Shown here piece after piece: positions 41,494-50,707 of a stretch of DNA of 64,000 nt; within the stretch, counting starts at the first letter, position 1, and each line of letters starts with the position of its first letter. A program made the translations under genes and the position numbers. The notes under the pieces were generated by a model. That model worked only from the letters and a program-made list of their open reading frames with translations, was not told where the DNA came from and searched no databases. This DNA is from Nitrosomonas sp. Lineage in GTDB: Bacteria > Pseudomonadota > Gammaproteobacteria > Burkholderiales > Nitrosomonadaceae. The DNA is taken from contig JAMWZY010000003.1 of the NCBI GenBank assembly GCA_024281825.1, positions 75,026 to 139,025 on the forward strand, given 5' to 3'.

Positions 41494-43770
41494 GTGAAAA
41501 GAATTCAATATTACGTCAATACAAGAGCAAAAAGACTTCTTTTATCGTCTATTATAGGCATCTTAGGTATATGTCTATACGCAACGCCTCTTGGACCGCT
41601 ACTAGAAACCCAATATGGCTTAGATTGGTTGTTCAAAGCACGCGGAGCAATTTCTCCGCCGAGTAATGCTGTTATCGTATCCATTGACAAGCCATCTGCC
41701 CAACAATTAAGTATCGATATTTCCACAAAAGAATGGCCACGAAGTATCTCAAAGTGGCCACGGGAGTTGCACGCTCAATTAATTAACCGCCTTTCAGAAG
41801 CAGGAGCTAGCCTTATTATTTTCGATGTGATATTTAATACTCCTAGCGATCGATCTGTGAATGACGAAAAACTCGCTTCTGCGATGAAGAAGTTTAACAA
41901 TGTTCTTCTAATCCATAGACTTGATCGGGATGATTGTGAGAATACCTTCAGCGAACCTCCACAAAAAAATGTTCGTATCGTTGAAGAATGCGCCAATGCA
42001 CTTCTACCTCAATTTGCAGAAGCAGCAAAAGCATCAGCACCTTTTCTCCTGGCAGGAACACGTCAAATTAAGGACTACTGGCTTTTCAAGGAAAGCTTTG
42101 GAGATGCCCCAACAGCACCGGTCATTTTATTACAAGCGTTGGCTTTACCACTTCATAACGACTTTGTTCGGCTGATATCCGAAGTTGATCCAAGCTTTAA
42201 AACAAGCTCTTTTTTAAATACAAATTCAATTGACCTCCATGATTTAGCTTTAGATTTCCGTAATATTTTTCTCAAAAATAAACAGTTAGCCGCAAAAATA
42301 CAGCACAAATTACATGAGGATTCCTCGTTAAATCTTGTTCAAAAGCAACAGATCCAAACTTTACTGAATATCTACTCTGGTCAAGGTAAACGATATTTAA
42401 ATTTTTATGGCCCTCCCAGAAGCATTCAAACCATTCCTTATTATCAAGCATTACAAACCACCAAAACCACAAACTCCATTAAATCTTTTAATGAAACCAA
42501 TTTCAAAGGAAAAATTGTTTTTGTAGGCTTCTCGGCAGCGACTCATAACGAACAGGATATCGGTAGAGATGATTATCATACGGTATTTTCAGACCCAAGC
42601 GGCCTCAATATCAGTGGCGTTGAAATTATTGCAACGGCTTTTGCGAACTTATATGAAAACAAATCCATTCAATCATCTCATTACGCCACCAATCTTATCG
42701 TTCTGTTCATATACGGCTTTATGATCAGTACAGCATTACTGCTATCACATCCCCGAGTATCATTTATTGAAAAAATTATTGTAGCCACTACCATTATCCT
42801 AGTTTATTGGCTCTGCACTTATTATTTATTTAAGGAAGCTGCTATTTGGCTACCGCTTCTTACCCCGTTGTTACAAACAGCAATCGCTTTGATAACAATT
42901 TTATTTCTCAAACTATTTGATAGTCAACAAAAAGCAAAAGAACTAGAGTTTCAGCTGGAAACAATACGTACCTTCTTCGGTTCAACATTTCCAAATAACG
43001 CACTCGAAAAAGTGATTGGAAATAATCAAGACGAACAAGGCATCTGCGGCTGCTGCCTCAATACCGATATCGAAAGTTACACCACAATCGCAGAGCCTCT
43101 AGAACCTAGGTCATTGAGAGAGCGGTTAAATAAATATCACAATCTTCTCAAAAATCCCATAATCTCCCAAAATGGGCATATTATGGATATGCACGGCGAT
43201 TCGATGCTTGCTATCTGGATTGCTGATGCGAATGACACGCAAGTAAGAGCCAGAGCTTGCCAAGCATCGCTTGACATCGCCATGGCCATTGAGCAATCCA
43301 ACCACCTACCATCCGAACATATGGCTTCAATGCCCACGAGATTTGGACTTCATTTTGGTAAAATGTCTTTACGAAGAGAGCAAGGTTCTTACAATGTAGT
43401 TGGTGATGTTGTTAATACATCGAACCGTATCCAAGACTCAAATAAGCTATTTAAAACACGCATATTATTATCAGGTGAAATAAACGAAGGCTTGGATGAT
43501 TTTCTTATTCGCCCATTGGGCTCAAATTATTTACGAGGTCGGGCACACCCAATAAATCTCTACGAACTAATCCATCACAAGCATTCAGCAACCCCCAATC
43601 AGTTGTGGCTATGTGAAATTTTCAAAGAGGCCTTCATGCATTATGAGTCGCAGAATTGGAACTTAGCAAAACAATATTTCTCAGAAATATTAAAAACATT
43701 TCCGCATGATGGACCAACACAATATTTTATAAAGATTTGCCAGACCCCACCCTCTTCTAAGGAGCAATAA
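41494..43770 (+). CDS. CHASE2-domain adenylate/guanylate cyclase
   Basis: A 758-residue class III nucleotide cyclase. The start is GTG 41494 (no upstream ATG in frame). After one N-terminal membrane segment comes a periplasmic CHASE2 sensor (about 50-385), then three further transmembrane helices (about 395-470), and the cyclase domain from about 520. Both metal aspartates are present (NTDIESYTTIAE and MHGDSMLAIW), as are YNVVGDVVNTSNRI and its Asn/Arg transition-state pair, so activity is likely. The residues that choose ATP or GTP cannot be decided by eye. A TPR-like tail ends the protein. Confidence 0.88.
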   Translation: MKRIQYYVNTRAKRLLLSSIIGILGICLYATPLGPLLETQYGLDWLFKARGAISPPSNAVIVSIDKPSAQQLSIDISTKEWPRSISKWPRELHAQLINRLSEAGASLIIFDVIFNTPSDRSVNDEKLASAMKKFNNVLLIHRLDRDDCENTFSEPPQKNVRIVEECANALLPQFAEAAKASAPFLLAGTRQIKDYWLFKESFGDAPTAPVILLQALALPLHNDFVRLISEVDPSFKTSSFLNTNSIDLHDLALDFRNIFLKNKQLAAKIQHKLHEDSSLNLVQKQQIQTLLNIYSGQGKRYLNFYGPPRSIQTIPYYQALQTTKTTNSIKSFNETNFKGKIVFVGFSAATHNEQDIGRDDYHTVFSDPSGLNISGVEIIATAFANLYENKSIQSSHYATNLIVLFIYGFMISTALLLSHPRVSFIEKIIVATTIILVYWLCTYYLFKEAAIWLPLLTPLLQTAIALITILFLKLFDSQQKAKELEFQLETIRTFFGSTFPNNALEKVIGNNQDEQGICGCCLNTDIESYTTIAEPLEPRSLRERLNKYHNLLKNPIISQNGHIMDMHGDSMLAIWIADANDTQVRARACQASLDIAMAIEQSNHLPSEHMASMPTRFGLHFGKMSLRREQGSYNVVGDVVNTSNRIQDSNKLFKTRILLSGEINEGLDDFLIRPLGSNYLRGRAHPINLYELIHHKHSATPNQLWLCEIFKEAFMHYESQNWNLAKQYFSEILKTFPHDGPTQYFIKICQTPPSSKEQ

Positions 43771-43788
43771 AGTTCCTAGAAAGCTGGG

Positions 43789-44613
43789 TTAGGCACTAGC
43801 TCCGACAATAGTCATTACCTCAATCGCTTTTAAATGCAATAGTTGAGCAATCTCCTCGTAATCATCGGGTAACGCGGCATCATCCCAACCATTAGCAGAA
43901 TGTCTAGCTAAATTCACTGCAAGAATAACATTACGGACTCTTTGTTGATGCTGGTTGCTATCATCAGTCAGTGCAATAAGCAATTCCGGGAGTTTCCATT
44001 TAATAGCAAGCTCTAATTGCAACTGATTAAGGGTAAATCCTAAGATACTTTGCTGTGCTACAGCGCTCCTCATTGATTTATTATTAATTTGTAACTGTTT
44101 AATTTGCAGCATTTCCTTCGGTGAGAAACACCACATCAATATCTCAGCGATATCATGCAAAAATGCCGCAATACGAATTTCTTCATAATGTAAATCGTGT
44201 AACCGAACAGCCCAATCAAAAGCATACGTTGAAGCAATATTGGCACGATGGGCAGTTTTAAGTAGATAAACCAATGCGGACGTGTTACCACTTAGAGTCA
44301 AAATTTCTTCAGCCAAAGGTTGAGCAGCTACTTGTTCGAGTGTCGTTTCCAATCCAAGCATCAATGCAATCTGTTCAACTTCAAATACATCATGCTTTTG
44401 CGCGAAATGCTTATGTGATTGCATGTACCGCAATAACTTTACCATCATGAGGGGGTCATTTTTGACTATCTGAGCAAAAATACGTGCATTCATATGCTGT
44501 GCGTCTTGCTGCAATTTAGAAAGACTACGGGCGGTTTGCTTAAGAACAGGAATTTCAGCGGCTGTAAGAAAACCCACCCACTCTGATAATTTTTTTGGTT
44601 TATCTTGAGACAT
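43789..44613 (-). CDS. HDOD domain protein
   Basis: A 274-residue cytoplasmic protein with a single HDOD domain, the HD-like fold that lacks most metal ligands and acts in signalling. The domain begins with SLSKLQQDAQHMNARIFAQI and keeps a His-Asp in AAFLHDIAEIL. Its companion residues are not the full HD-GYP set, so phosphodiesterase activity is unlikely. It ends 18 bp from the stop of the convergent cyclase gene. HDOD proteins are common beside c-di-GMP and cyclase signalling; that link is inference. Confidence 0.82.
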   Translation of the reverse strand: MSQDKPKKLSEWVGFLTAAEIPVLKQTARSLSKLQQDAQHMNARIFAQIVKNDPLMMVKLLRYMQSHKHFAQKHDVFEVEQIALMLGLETTLEQVAAQPLAEEILTLSGNTSALVYLLKTAHRANIASTYAFDWAVRLHDLHYEEIRIAAFLHDIAEILMWCFSPKEMLQIKQLQINNKSMRSAVAQQSILGFTLNQLQLELAIKWKLPELLIALTDDSNQHQQRVRNVILAVNLARHSANGWDDAALPDDYEEIAQLLHLKAIEVMTIVGASA

Positions 44614-44695
44614 GCTGAGCTCCTGATATTGAATAACTTATAAAACCCTACGACATTCCTTAATCAATATTTAGGAAACAATGGGTTATAAACAC

Positions 44696-45295
44696 TTAAT
44701 CAGCTAACTTGCCATTTAACATTTCCAATATTGCACCAATTCTAGTATATCGAATCCGTGTAATTCCCCCATTATTCACCTTGATCAAATAGAGATTCTT
44801 GGGAGAAATATCAAGTACATGGGCAATAATGGCACGGATGACACCAGCATGCGTCACTATTAGCACATGATTATTTCGATGACGTTCGACAATTTCTTGA
44901 TAAGCAAGATTAACTCGACCAATAAAATCATCGAGAGGCTCAGCACCGTCCGGACGTTGCTTGACAGGATCACTAATAAAAGCACTATATTCCGCAGCAC
45001 GATCAATTTTTACAGCATCATGACTCAATCCTTCCCACACACCGAAACCCACTTCTTTAAAACGCAATTCAACCGTCACGTCAATCCCATAACGCTTCCC
45101 TAATTCATGGGCAAATAACTGGCAACGTTGCAGCGGTGAAGTAATAATATGATTCCACGTATTACATGACCCTACGCCATCCCACATTTGCAACCAACCC
45201 TTTTCAGTTAATGGATCATCGATAGCATGACCACGGTAACGATGCCCACCAACTGGTTCTCCGTGACGAATTAAATCTATTGTAGTTTTAGGCAT
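44696..45295 (-). CDS. Histidine phosphatase family protein (CobC / alpha-ribazole phosphatase-like)
   Basis: A 199-residue phosphoglycerate-mutase-like phosphatase. The phospho-histidine motif is LIRHGEPVGG, the second catalytic His lies in VTHAGVIRAII, and the acid/arginine region is FKEVGFGVWEGLSH. The motif RHGEPVGG is frequent in the cobalamin-pathway enzyme CobC, so alpha-ribazole-5'-phosphate dephosphorylation is one option. No cob gene is adjacent, so the substrate stays open. It lies between the HDOD gene and a TPR protein gene on the same strand. Confidence 0.85.
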   Translation of the reverse strand: MPKTTIDLIRHGEPVGGHRYRGHAIDDPLTEKGWLQMWDGVGSCNTWNHIITSPLQRCQLFAHELGKRYGIDVTVELRFKEVGFGVWEGLSHDAVKIDRAAEYSAFISDPVKQRPDGAEPLDDFIGRVNLAYQEIVERHRNNHVLIVTHAGVIRAIIAHVLDISPKNLYLIKVNNGGITRIRYTRIGAILEMLNGKLAD

Positions 45296-45331
45296 AACAA
45301 TTCCAAGATATCTATTAATAACAAAGAAAAT

Positions 45332-46156
45332 TTACTCTTGGAATCGAATGAAGTTTCCTAGTTTAACAGGCCGGTCATTCGTTTTACTGGCAACATTGCG
45401 AGCAATCTTAACGTACTCAGCATACTCTAATTCATCTTCCTGATGAATCGGTGCAGACATAACGAAATCCGCATGATGGCGGGCTTCTTTTTTTTGACCT
45501 TGGTCATATAATAAATCCGCGTAAAAAGCACGGGTAATCACATCCATGGGAAACAATTCATAGGCTCGTTGCAAATGTATCAAGGCTTTCTGATTATTTC
45601 CAAAACTAATTGGAAAACCAGGAAGTAAATGATAAATACGACCTAATGCACGATGCGCACCCGCATTCTCGTAAGTTTCATCCAACACAACAACTTTCAA
45701 TAGTAACTCTTCCATAGATCGTATCAAACGTAATGCATTGAGCATACCACTATCTTCCGCTATTTTTCCCATCGCAACCGCCTTCCAGAAAAGTCCACGA
45801 ACATCGTTGGCATTAAGTGCAAGTGCGCGATTAGCAATGGTAATACAGTCTTCAAACAATTCAATCCGGCGCTGTTTGTTTACTTCAAGCTGTGCACGCA
45901 TATACTCTAAGCGTGAAAGCTCAGCGATAGCTTCAGAATCTTTTGATTCTTGAGTTAAAACCCGCAACCACTGAATCGTTTCAAGTAAAAAAGGCGTATC
46001 AACAGCGTAACGCCATGCCGCCCACTCGATTCTTTGTTTGTTTTCAGATGTCAATATGGTTGATGAAGACTGAACGCTATTGATCGGAATCCACAGCAAA
46101 CAAAAAAAACAAGCAAAAATAATGGTAAATTTATGTGCACTCGATGATTCTTTCAT
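45332..46156 (-). CDS. Exported TPR-like protein (TatT-like)
   Basis: A 274-residue exported protein: hydrophobic signal at residues 9-30 with probable cleavage near VQS, then helical repeats. Segments such as AHRALGRIYHLLPGFP and KALIHLQRAYELFPMDV have the spacing of TPR repeats and recall the T-component family of TRAP transporters. No TRAP permease is in the window. The C-terminal third is acidic then basic. Its partner is unknown. It is 36 bp upstream of the histidine phosphatase gene. Confidence 0.72.
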   Translation of the reverse strand: MKESSSAHKFTIIFACFFCLLWIPINSVQSSSTILTSENKQRIEWAAWRYAVDTPFLLETIQWLRVLTQESKDSEAIAELSRLEYMRAQLEVNKQRRIELFEDCITIANRALALNANDVRGLFWKAVAMGKIAEDSGMLNALRLIRSMEELLLKVVVLDETYENAGAHRALGRIYHLLPGFPISFGNNQKALIHLQRAYELFPMDVITRAFYADLLYDQGQKKEARHHADFVMSAPIHQEDELEYAEYVKIARNVASKTNDRPVKLGNFIRFQE

Positions 46157-46246
46157 AGTTTTGATAAAAATAAACGTGTTATTCCAATCGAATCAAATCA
46201 CTCAATAAAATGCAACCCTGAATGACTATTCTACGATAAATGCCCA

Positions 46247-46621
46247 TTATGTCGAGAGATTTCCCCGAGCTGAAAAATGGGTGTTTATAAATTTCCTTAG
46301 TATTTGATTAAACTGCATTTTATTGAGTGGATTTCCGAGATATTCATATATTCCCGCATTGATACACTGCTTTTTGATGCGATCTAAATCACTTAGCAAG
46401 TCTCGAGAAATCTCACCATCGATATTAGCAGTAAACTTCAAGAGCTTTTCCTTAGCTTTAGAAAGGAAAAGCCACTCTATTTCATTGATTAAAAAATTTG
46501 TTTGATGTGCTGGTGAAATAACAATAATGGTATGCTGCACAAAACATAAAAAACCACCCAGATGGATGCGTTGCACAACATCCTTATAGACACTTTCACA
46601 ATTTTTATCGAAGTTCGTCAC
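46247..46621 (-). CDS. Protein of unknown function (124 aa)
   Basis: A 124-residue soluble, helical protein with no signal and no family I recognise. It has three cysteines (about 8, 26 and 86). The middle has an amphipathic stretch, LFLSKAKEKLLKFTANIDGE. It is located between the exported TPR protein and a divergent membrane protein gene. The reading frame is intact and longer than expected by chance at this base composition, but its coding status rests only on that. Confidence 0.5.
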   Translation of the reverse strand: MTNFDKNCESVYKDVVQRIHLGGFLCFVQHTIIVISPAHQTNFLINEIEWLFLSKAKEKLLKFTANIDGEISRDLLSDLDRIKKQCINAGIYEYLGNPLNKMQFNQILRKFINTHFSARGNLST

Positions 46622-46776
46622 TTTTTATTTGACCACATAACTCGTCCAGCGCGGATTTCTGGGGTAAAATAAGCTTGATAACCTTTCTTTTGAAGGATAT
46701 AGATCCTCATAAAAGTCACATTTTCATAACAGCAACTCATAAACTATAAAAATAATCTGCAAAAAGATTTTTACTT

Positions 46777-47253
46777 ATGATCAAGTGGATTTTTGGCATC
46801 ACAATTCTAGCTCTCATCATACTCTCACCGCGTTTCAGGAGATTTGCAGCAATATTCGTCTTAATAGCATCAATCTTGGGTGTATCATTATGGCAATATC
46901 AAGAGCATGAGAGAAACAAATCAAAAAGCAGTATTCTTCCATCTGAATTGACTCTGCAAAACATGGAATTCAAACCTTTGGATACGGATCACGAATTCCA
47001 AATGACGGGCCGAATCATCAATAACTCTGAAAAACATACTTTAAAGGGCATCATACTGACCGTTACAACACAAGAATGTAATGTCGATCAAACTGACTGC
47101 TTGATCGTTTCAGAGCAACAAGAAAATCTGTACGTTACAGTACCGCCTCATCAAGCAAGATATTTTAAAAAAGACATCTATTTATATTCCAATCAAAATA
47201 TTAAAAATGATCTTATCTGGGGTCACTCGATTCGGTATGCGATTTCAGAGTAA
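46777..47253 (+). CDS. Membrane-anchored protein of unknown function
   Basis: A 158-residue protein with two short hydrophobic segments near the N-terminus (about 3-17 and 26-40) and a soluble remainder. The soluble part resembles a beta-sandwich accessory domain: FQMTGRIINNSEKHTLKGI, with a Cys pair in TTQECNVDQTDC that may form a disulfide or bind metal. It is not a recognised family. The start ATG 46777 follows an AT-rich leader. It is separated from the next gene by 187 bp. Confidence 0.65.
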   Translation: MIKWIFGITILALIILSPRFRRFAAIFVLIASILGVSLWQYQEHERNKSKSSILPSELTLQNMEFKPLDTDHEFQMTGRIINNSEKHTLKGIILTVTTQECNVDQTDCLIVSEQQENLYVTVPPHQARYFKKDIYLYSNQNIKNDLIWGHSIRYAISE

Positions 47254-47440
47254 CCACACCATACCGATGTAACACCTCAAATTAGACACCATCTAACTTT
47301 GTAACAAATGCAATCCTTTGTAGTTAAATACCAAATCACACGCCTTACTGGCTAAAGAGATTAACCTAGGTTGTTATCCGCAATCTTTCTCCACTTCTTT
47401 GTTTGATATACTGTTTACTTTGCGAGCGAGCCAATCAGCC

Positions 47441-48670
47441 ATGCCGACAATCAAAGTGGAATTTAAGAATTTACAGGGTGAATTCCTATCAGGTTTATTG
47501 GAAACACCTTCAGGTAACACCCAATCATACGCACTATTTGCCCATTGCTTCACATGCTCTAAAAATAGCTTGGCTGCAGCAAGAATTGCTAGCGCCTTGG
47601 CAGATCATGGAATAGCGGTTCTACGTTTTGATTTCACCGGAATAGGCGGCAGCGAAGGAGATTTTTCGAATACTAATTTTTCTTCCAATTTGGAAGATTT
47701 AATAGCCGCTGCTCACTACCTTGAACAACACTACGCAGCCCCAGAATTGCTGATTGGACATAGCCTTGGCGGTGCCGCGGTACTGGCCGTTGCTCAGAGA
47801 CTCCCCGCTGTTAAAGCAGTATCCACTATTGGTGCGCCAGCAACCGCTCAGCACATTCAGCATATTTTTCCCGATGCTTACGAAAAGTTAAAAGAACAAG
47901 CTTCAATTCGGGTAAAGCTTGGTGAACAGAATTTTAAAATTCGCCATCAATTTTTTGCGGATCTGGAAAATTATAACTCTGTAGCACATATCGAAAAACT
48001 CAGAAAAGCCTTATTGATATTCCATGCACCACTGGATAACGTAGTTTCCATTGATGAAGCTGCAAGAATTTATAATGCAGCGAAGCACCCCAAGAGCTTC
48101 GTGTCGCTCGATCAAGCCGATCATTTACTTACCCGATCAGAAGATTCGAATTATGTTGCAACCGTTTTAGCTTCATGGGCTAGCCGCTATTTGACGAAAT
48201 CTGCTGATTCTAAGTCAGAAAACTCAACAACCACTGTAATTGAACCAGGAGCCGTGGTTATTCACGAACGCGATAAAAAGTTCGCGCGTGAAATCTTAAC
48301 GCAACAACACCGATTAATCAGTGACGAACCCGTAGCAATGGGAGGATCTGATTTAGGATTGAATCCGTATGAATTGTTATTAGCTGCATTAGGAAGTTGT
48401 ACCTCGATGACTTTGCGCATGTATGCCAATCACAAAAAAATAGAACTTCAAGATATCCAGGTTGAACTTCGCCATGATCGTATACACGCTGAAGATTGCA
48501 TCAATTGCGACAAAGATTCGATCACGGTCGATGTGATCACGCGAAAAATCACACTGAAAGGTGAGTTGGATCAGCAACAGCGTGAGCGACTACTGGAGAT
48601 CGCCAATCGCTGCCCGGTACACAAAACATTACAAAGCAAAATTCAAATTAACACAGAGTTAACCAACTGA
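47441..48670 (+). CDS. Alpha/beta hydrolase fused to an OsmC-like domain
   Basis: A 409-residue two-domain enzyme. I use ATG 47441; a TTG at 47399 in frame is less plausible. The N-terminal half is a serine hydrolase with nucleophile in LLIGHSLGGAAVL, Asp and His in the C-terminal half of that domain (ADHLLTR). The C-terminal domain is OsmC-like with both peroxidatic cysteines, GSCTSMTLRMYANHK and NRCPVHKTL. Such fusions occur widely and are annotated as hydrolase-OsmC proteins; a combined peroxide/ester function is inferred. The next gene starts 10 bp later. Confidence 0.9.
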   Translation: MPTIKVEFKNLQGEFLSGLLETPSGNTQSYALFAHCFTCSKNSLAAARIASALADHGIAVLRFDFTGIGGSEGDFSNTNFSSNLEDLIAAAHYLEQHYAAPELLIGHSLGGAAVLAVAQRLPAVKAVSTIGAPATAQHIQHIFPDAYEKLKEQASIRVKLGEQNFKIRHQFFADLENYNSVAHIEKLRKALLIFHAPLDNVVSIDEAARIYNAAKHPKSFVSLDQADHLLTRSEDSNYVATVLASWASRYLTKSADSKSENSTTTVIEPGAVVIHERDKKFAREILTQQHRLISDEPVAMGGSDLGLNPYELLLAALGSCTSMTLRMYANHKKIELQDIQVELRHDRIHAEDCINCDKDSITVDVITRKITLKGELDQQQRERLLEIANRCPVHKTLQSKIQINTELTN

Positions 48671-48680
48671 TCACACAAAC

Positions 48681-49085
48681 ATGCAAGTTGGTAACGATAT
48701 AGAAAAACAACGCATTGATAAATGGCTTTGGGTCGCACGCTTTTTTAAAACACGCTCACTCGCATCGGAAGCCGTTGAGCGTGGGCGCGTCATACTCAAC
48801 GGGAATCGAATCAAACCAGCCAAGCAAATCTTATTAGGCGATATCCTGACGGTACGTATTGGAAATTATTCCTACGAAATTAAAGTATTGGGATTAACCA
48901 ACAAACGAGAATCCGCAACAGAAGCTCAGAAACTCTATCGTGAAACAGACGCAAGTCTTGAACAAAGAGAATTATTGTCGGCTCGTTTAAAAGCACAGCC
49001 ACCGCTATTCTATAGCAAAGGGCGCCCCACTAAACGTGATCGGCGTGATATAGAACGTTTTTTTACGAATCAAGAAGACGCTTAA
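48681..49085 (+). CDS. hslR: Ribosome-associated heat shock protein 15 (S4 domain)
   Basis: A 134-residue RNA-binding protein of the Hsp15 family, which binds 50S subunits carrying a nascent chain after premature termination. The S4 domain is at the N-terminus: QRIDKWLWVARFFKTRSLA and VERGRVILNGNRIKPAKQI. The C-terminal tail is basic, GRPTKRDRRDIERFF. It starts 10 bp after the hydrolase-OsmC gene, so co-transcription is likely. Identity is clear from the S4 pattern and length. Confidence 0.93.
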   Translation: MQVGNDIEKQRIDKWLWVARFFKTRSLASEAVERGRVILNGNRIKPAKQILLGDILTVRIGNYSYEIKVLGLTNKRESATEAQKLYRETDASLEQRELLSARLKAQPPLFYSKGRPTKRDRRDIERFFTNQEDA

Positions 49086-49106
49086 ATTATGCAAATTTGA
49101 TAAAGA

Positions 49107-49943
49107 ATGCGATTATTTAAACGAACCTCACTTTTAAATATAACACTTGAATATAAAATGGAAAATAAAACCTTTAATTTGAGCAAGAATGAATTAATGC
49201 AGCAATCATTTGCGCAAATGGATGTACATCTACAAAGCGCACACTATAGCCAAACACAGAGGTTAGCATTAACTTGCCGTATTTTGTTTGACAACGGTCA
49301 TGATTCCGGATTAGCTGGACAAATTACCGCTCGCGGTGAAATGCCAGGAACTTACCTGACGCAACGCTTGGGTTTGGGGTTTGACGAAATTTGTGCAAGT
49401 AATTTATTACTTGTCAACGAAGATCTGGAAGTCATTGAGGGAAATGGCATGGCTAATCCAGCCAACCGCTTCCATTCATGGTTATATCGCGCCAGACCTG
49501 ATGTACAGTGCATCATACACACGCATGCAATTCATGTCGCGGCGCTCAGCATGCTAGAAATTCCGTTAGAAATCTCACACATGGATAATTGTGTACTTTA
49601 TGATGATGTTGCTTTTTTACCTGTCTGGCCGGGTGTTCCTGTTGGAAATAATGAAGGGGAATTAATTTCTCAAGCGATTGGCCATAAAAAAGCCCTGTTG
49701 CTTGCACACCATGGATTATTGATTGCTTCCTCAAGCATTGAAGAAGCGTGTATATTAGCGCTCGCTTTTGAAAGAGCTGCCCGAATGCAACTATTAGCCA
49801 TGGCTGTTGGAAAGATTCAACCCCTAGACCCTGAATTAGGACAAGAAGCGCATGATTGGATTTTGCGTGAACAGCGTTGCGCAGTAAGCTTTGCTTATTA
49901 TGCACGACGCAGTTTGCGTAATAACACAGAATGTTTAAAATAA
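49107..49943 (+). CDS. Class II aldolase/adducin family protein
   Basis: A 278-residue zinc-dependent aldolase-like protein. The zinc histidines are visible: CIIHTHAIHVAALSM (His-x-His) and LLLAHHGLLIASSSI; a further acidic catalytic residue fits near LLVNEDLEVIEG. The substrate could be a sugar phosphate, or the protein may be an aldolase-like decarboxylase; I cannot tell. An in-frame ATG at 49158 is a possible alternative start giving 261 aa. It follows hslR by 21 bp. Confidence 0.82.
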   Translation: MRLFKRTSLLNITLEYKMENKTFNLSKNELMQQSFAQMDVHLQSAHYSQTQRLALTCRILFDNGHDSGLAGQITARGEMPGTYLTQRLGLGFDEICASNLLLVNEDLEVIEGNGMANPANRFHSWLYRARPDVQCIIHTHAIHVAALSMLEIPLEISHMDNCVLYDDVAFLPVWPGVPVGNNEGELISQAIGHKKALLLAHHGLLIASSSIEEACILALAFERAARMQLLAMAVGKIQPLDPELGQEAHDWILREQRCAVSFAYYARRSLRNNTECLK

Positions 49944-50052
49944 GGTTCCGTTTGAAACGCAATATAATATTAGTAGCGGGGGCGCATTAACATTTCGATA
50001 AAGAAGAATTGTTTGTACCAGCAGAACGTTTCGGTTAGAATCCCCAATTCCT

Positions 50053-50129
50053 AGGCGCGTAGCTCAGTTGGTTAGAGCACCACCTTGACATGGTGGGGGT
50101 CGTTGGTTCGAGTCCAATCGCGCCTACCA
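50053..50129 (+). tRNA. tRNA-Val (anticodon GAC)
   Basis: A 77-nt cloverleaf. The acceptor stem AGGCGCG pairs with CGCGCCT, followed by encoded ACCA. The D arm is GCTC/GAGC, the anticodon arm is CCACC-TTGACAT-GGTGG with anticodon GAC, and the T arm is GTTGG-TTCGAGT-CCAAT. It sits at the left end of the possible island at 50115-53563. Confidence 0.95.
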
Positions 50130-50133
50130 TATC
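50115..50133 (+). repeat. Candidate att site, tRNA-proximal copy
   Basis: CAATCGCGCCTACCATATC covers the tRNA-Val 3' end plus four bases downstream. It is repeated with 17 of 19 identities at 53545-53563 in the same orientation, with further partial copy at 50461-50476. Such a pair at a tRNA 3' end is the usual footprint of integration. Confidence 0.5.
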
Positions 50134-50707
50134 AGATTCCGCAGCAATTCAAGATCAGGTTCTGCCGCGTTAATCTGCAAAAACGTATATTTCGGATGAG
50201 CTAACATGCCACCCCACCCCCTTAAACTAGGCGGATTTATTCTACCAGCGCATAAAATTATTTTGCAAAAGATATCTGATTTTCTTCTGTCATTTGTTGG
50301 GTGTTAGAAAAACAGCTGACTATGCTGCAAACTTTGACCTAGCTTATGCTCACCTCAACGTGGTGTTCCTGGTGATCATTTACAAGAAGACTCCTGCAAA
50401 ACCTGTCTTGCCACTAAAAATCAAACGAGATTGATTATGATATGACGATACGGATCGACCCAATCGCCCGTACCATCGCAGGCAAAAGCATCATCACCCG
50501 GAAATTCCGGCATAAAGATCGCCAATTGCATCAAGATCAATGAGTCAAGTGGCCAGATTCAACCTTCATCTGCGCGGAAAACAACAGCTAACGCAAAATA
50601 ATCGCATCGATAATAAACGCTTAGCGCTTAATCGTTACTTATACACTTTAGCAGATACAAGAAAAAGGGCGAAAGTGCGTTACGAAATCGCAACAAAAAG
50701 ATGGATA
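50130..50707. other. Intergenic region after tRNA-Val
   Basis: 578 bp between the tRNA and the receiver-HDOD gene. It contains the partial third copy of the tRNA-end repeat (CAATCGCCCGTACCAT, 50461-50476, 14 of 16 matches). Short open stretches around 50540-50715 have coding-like composition but no recognisable product or start. Confidence 0.5.
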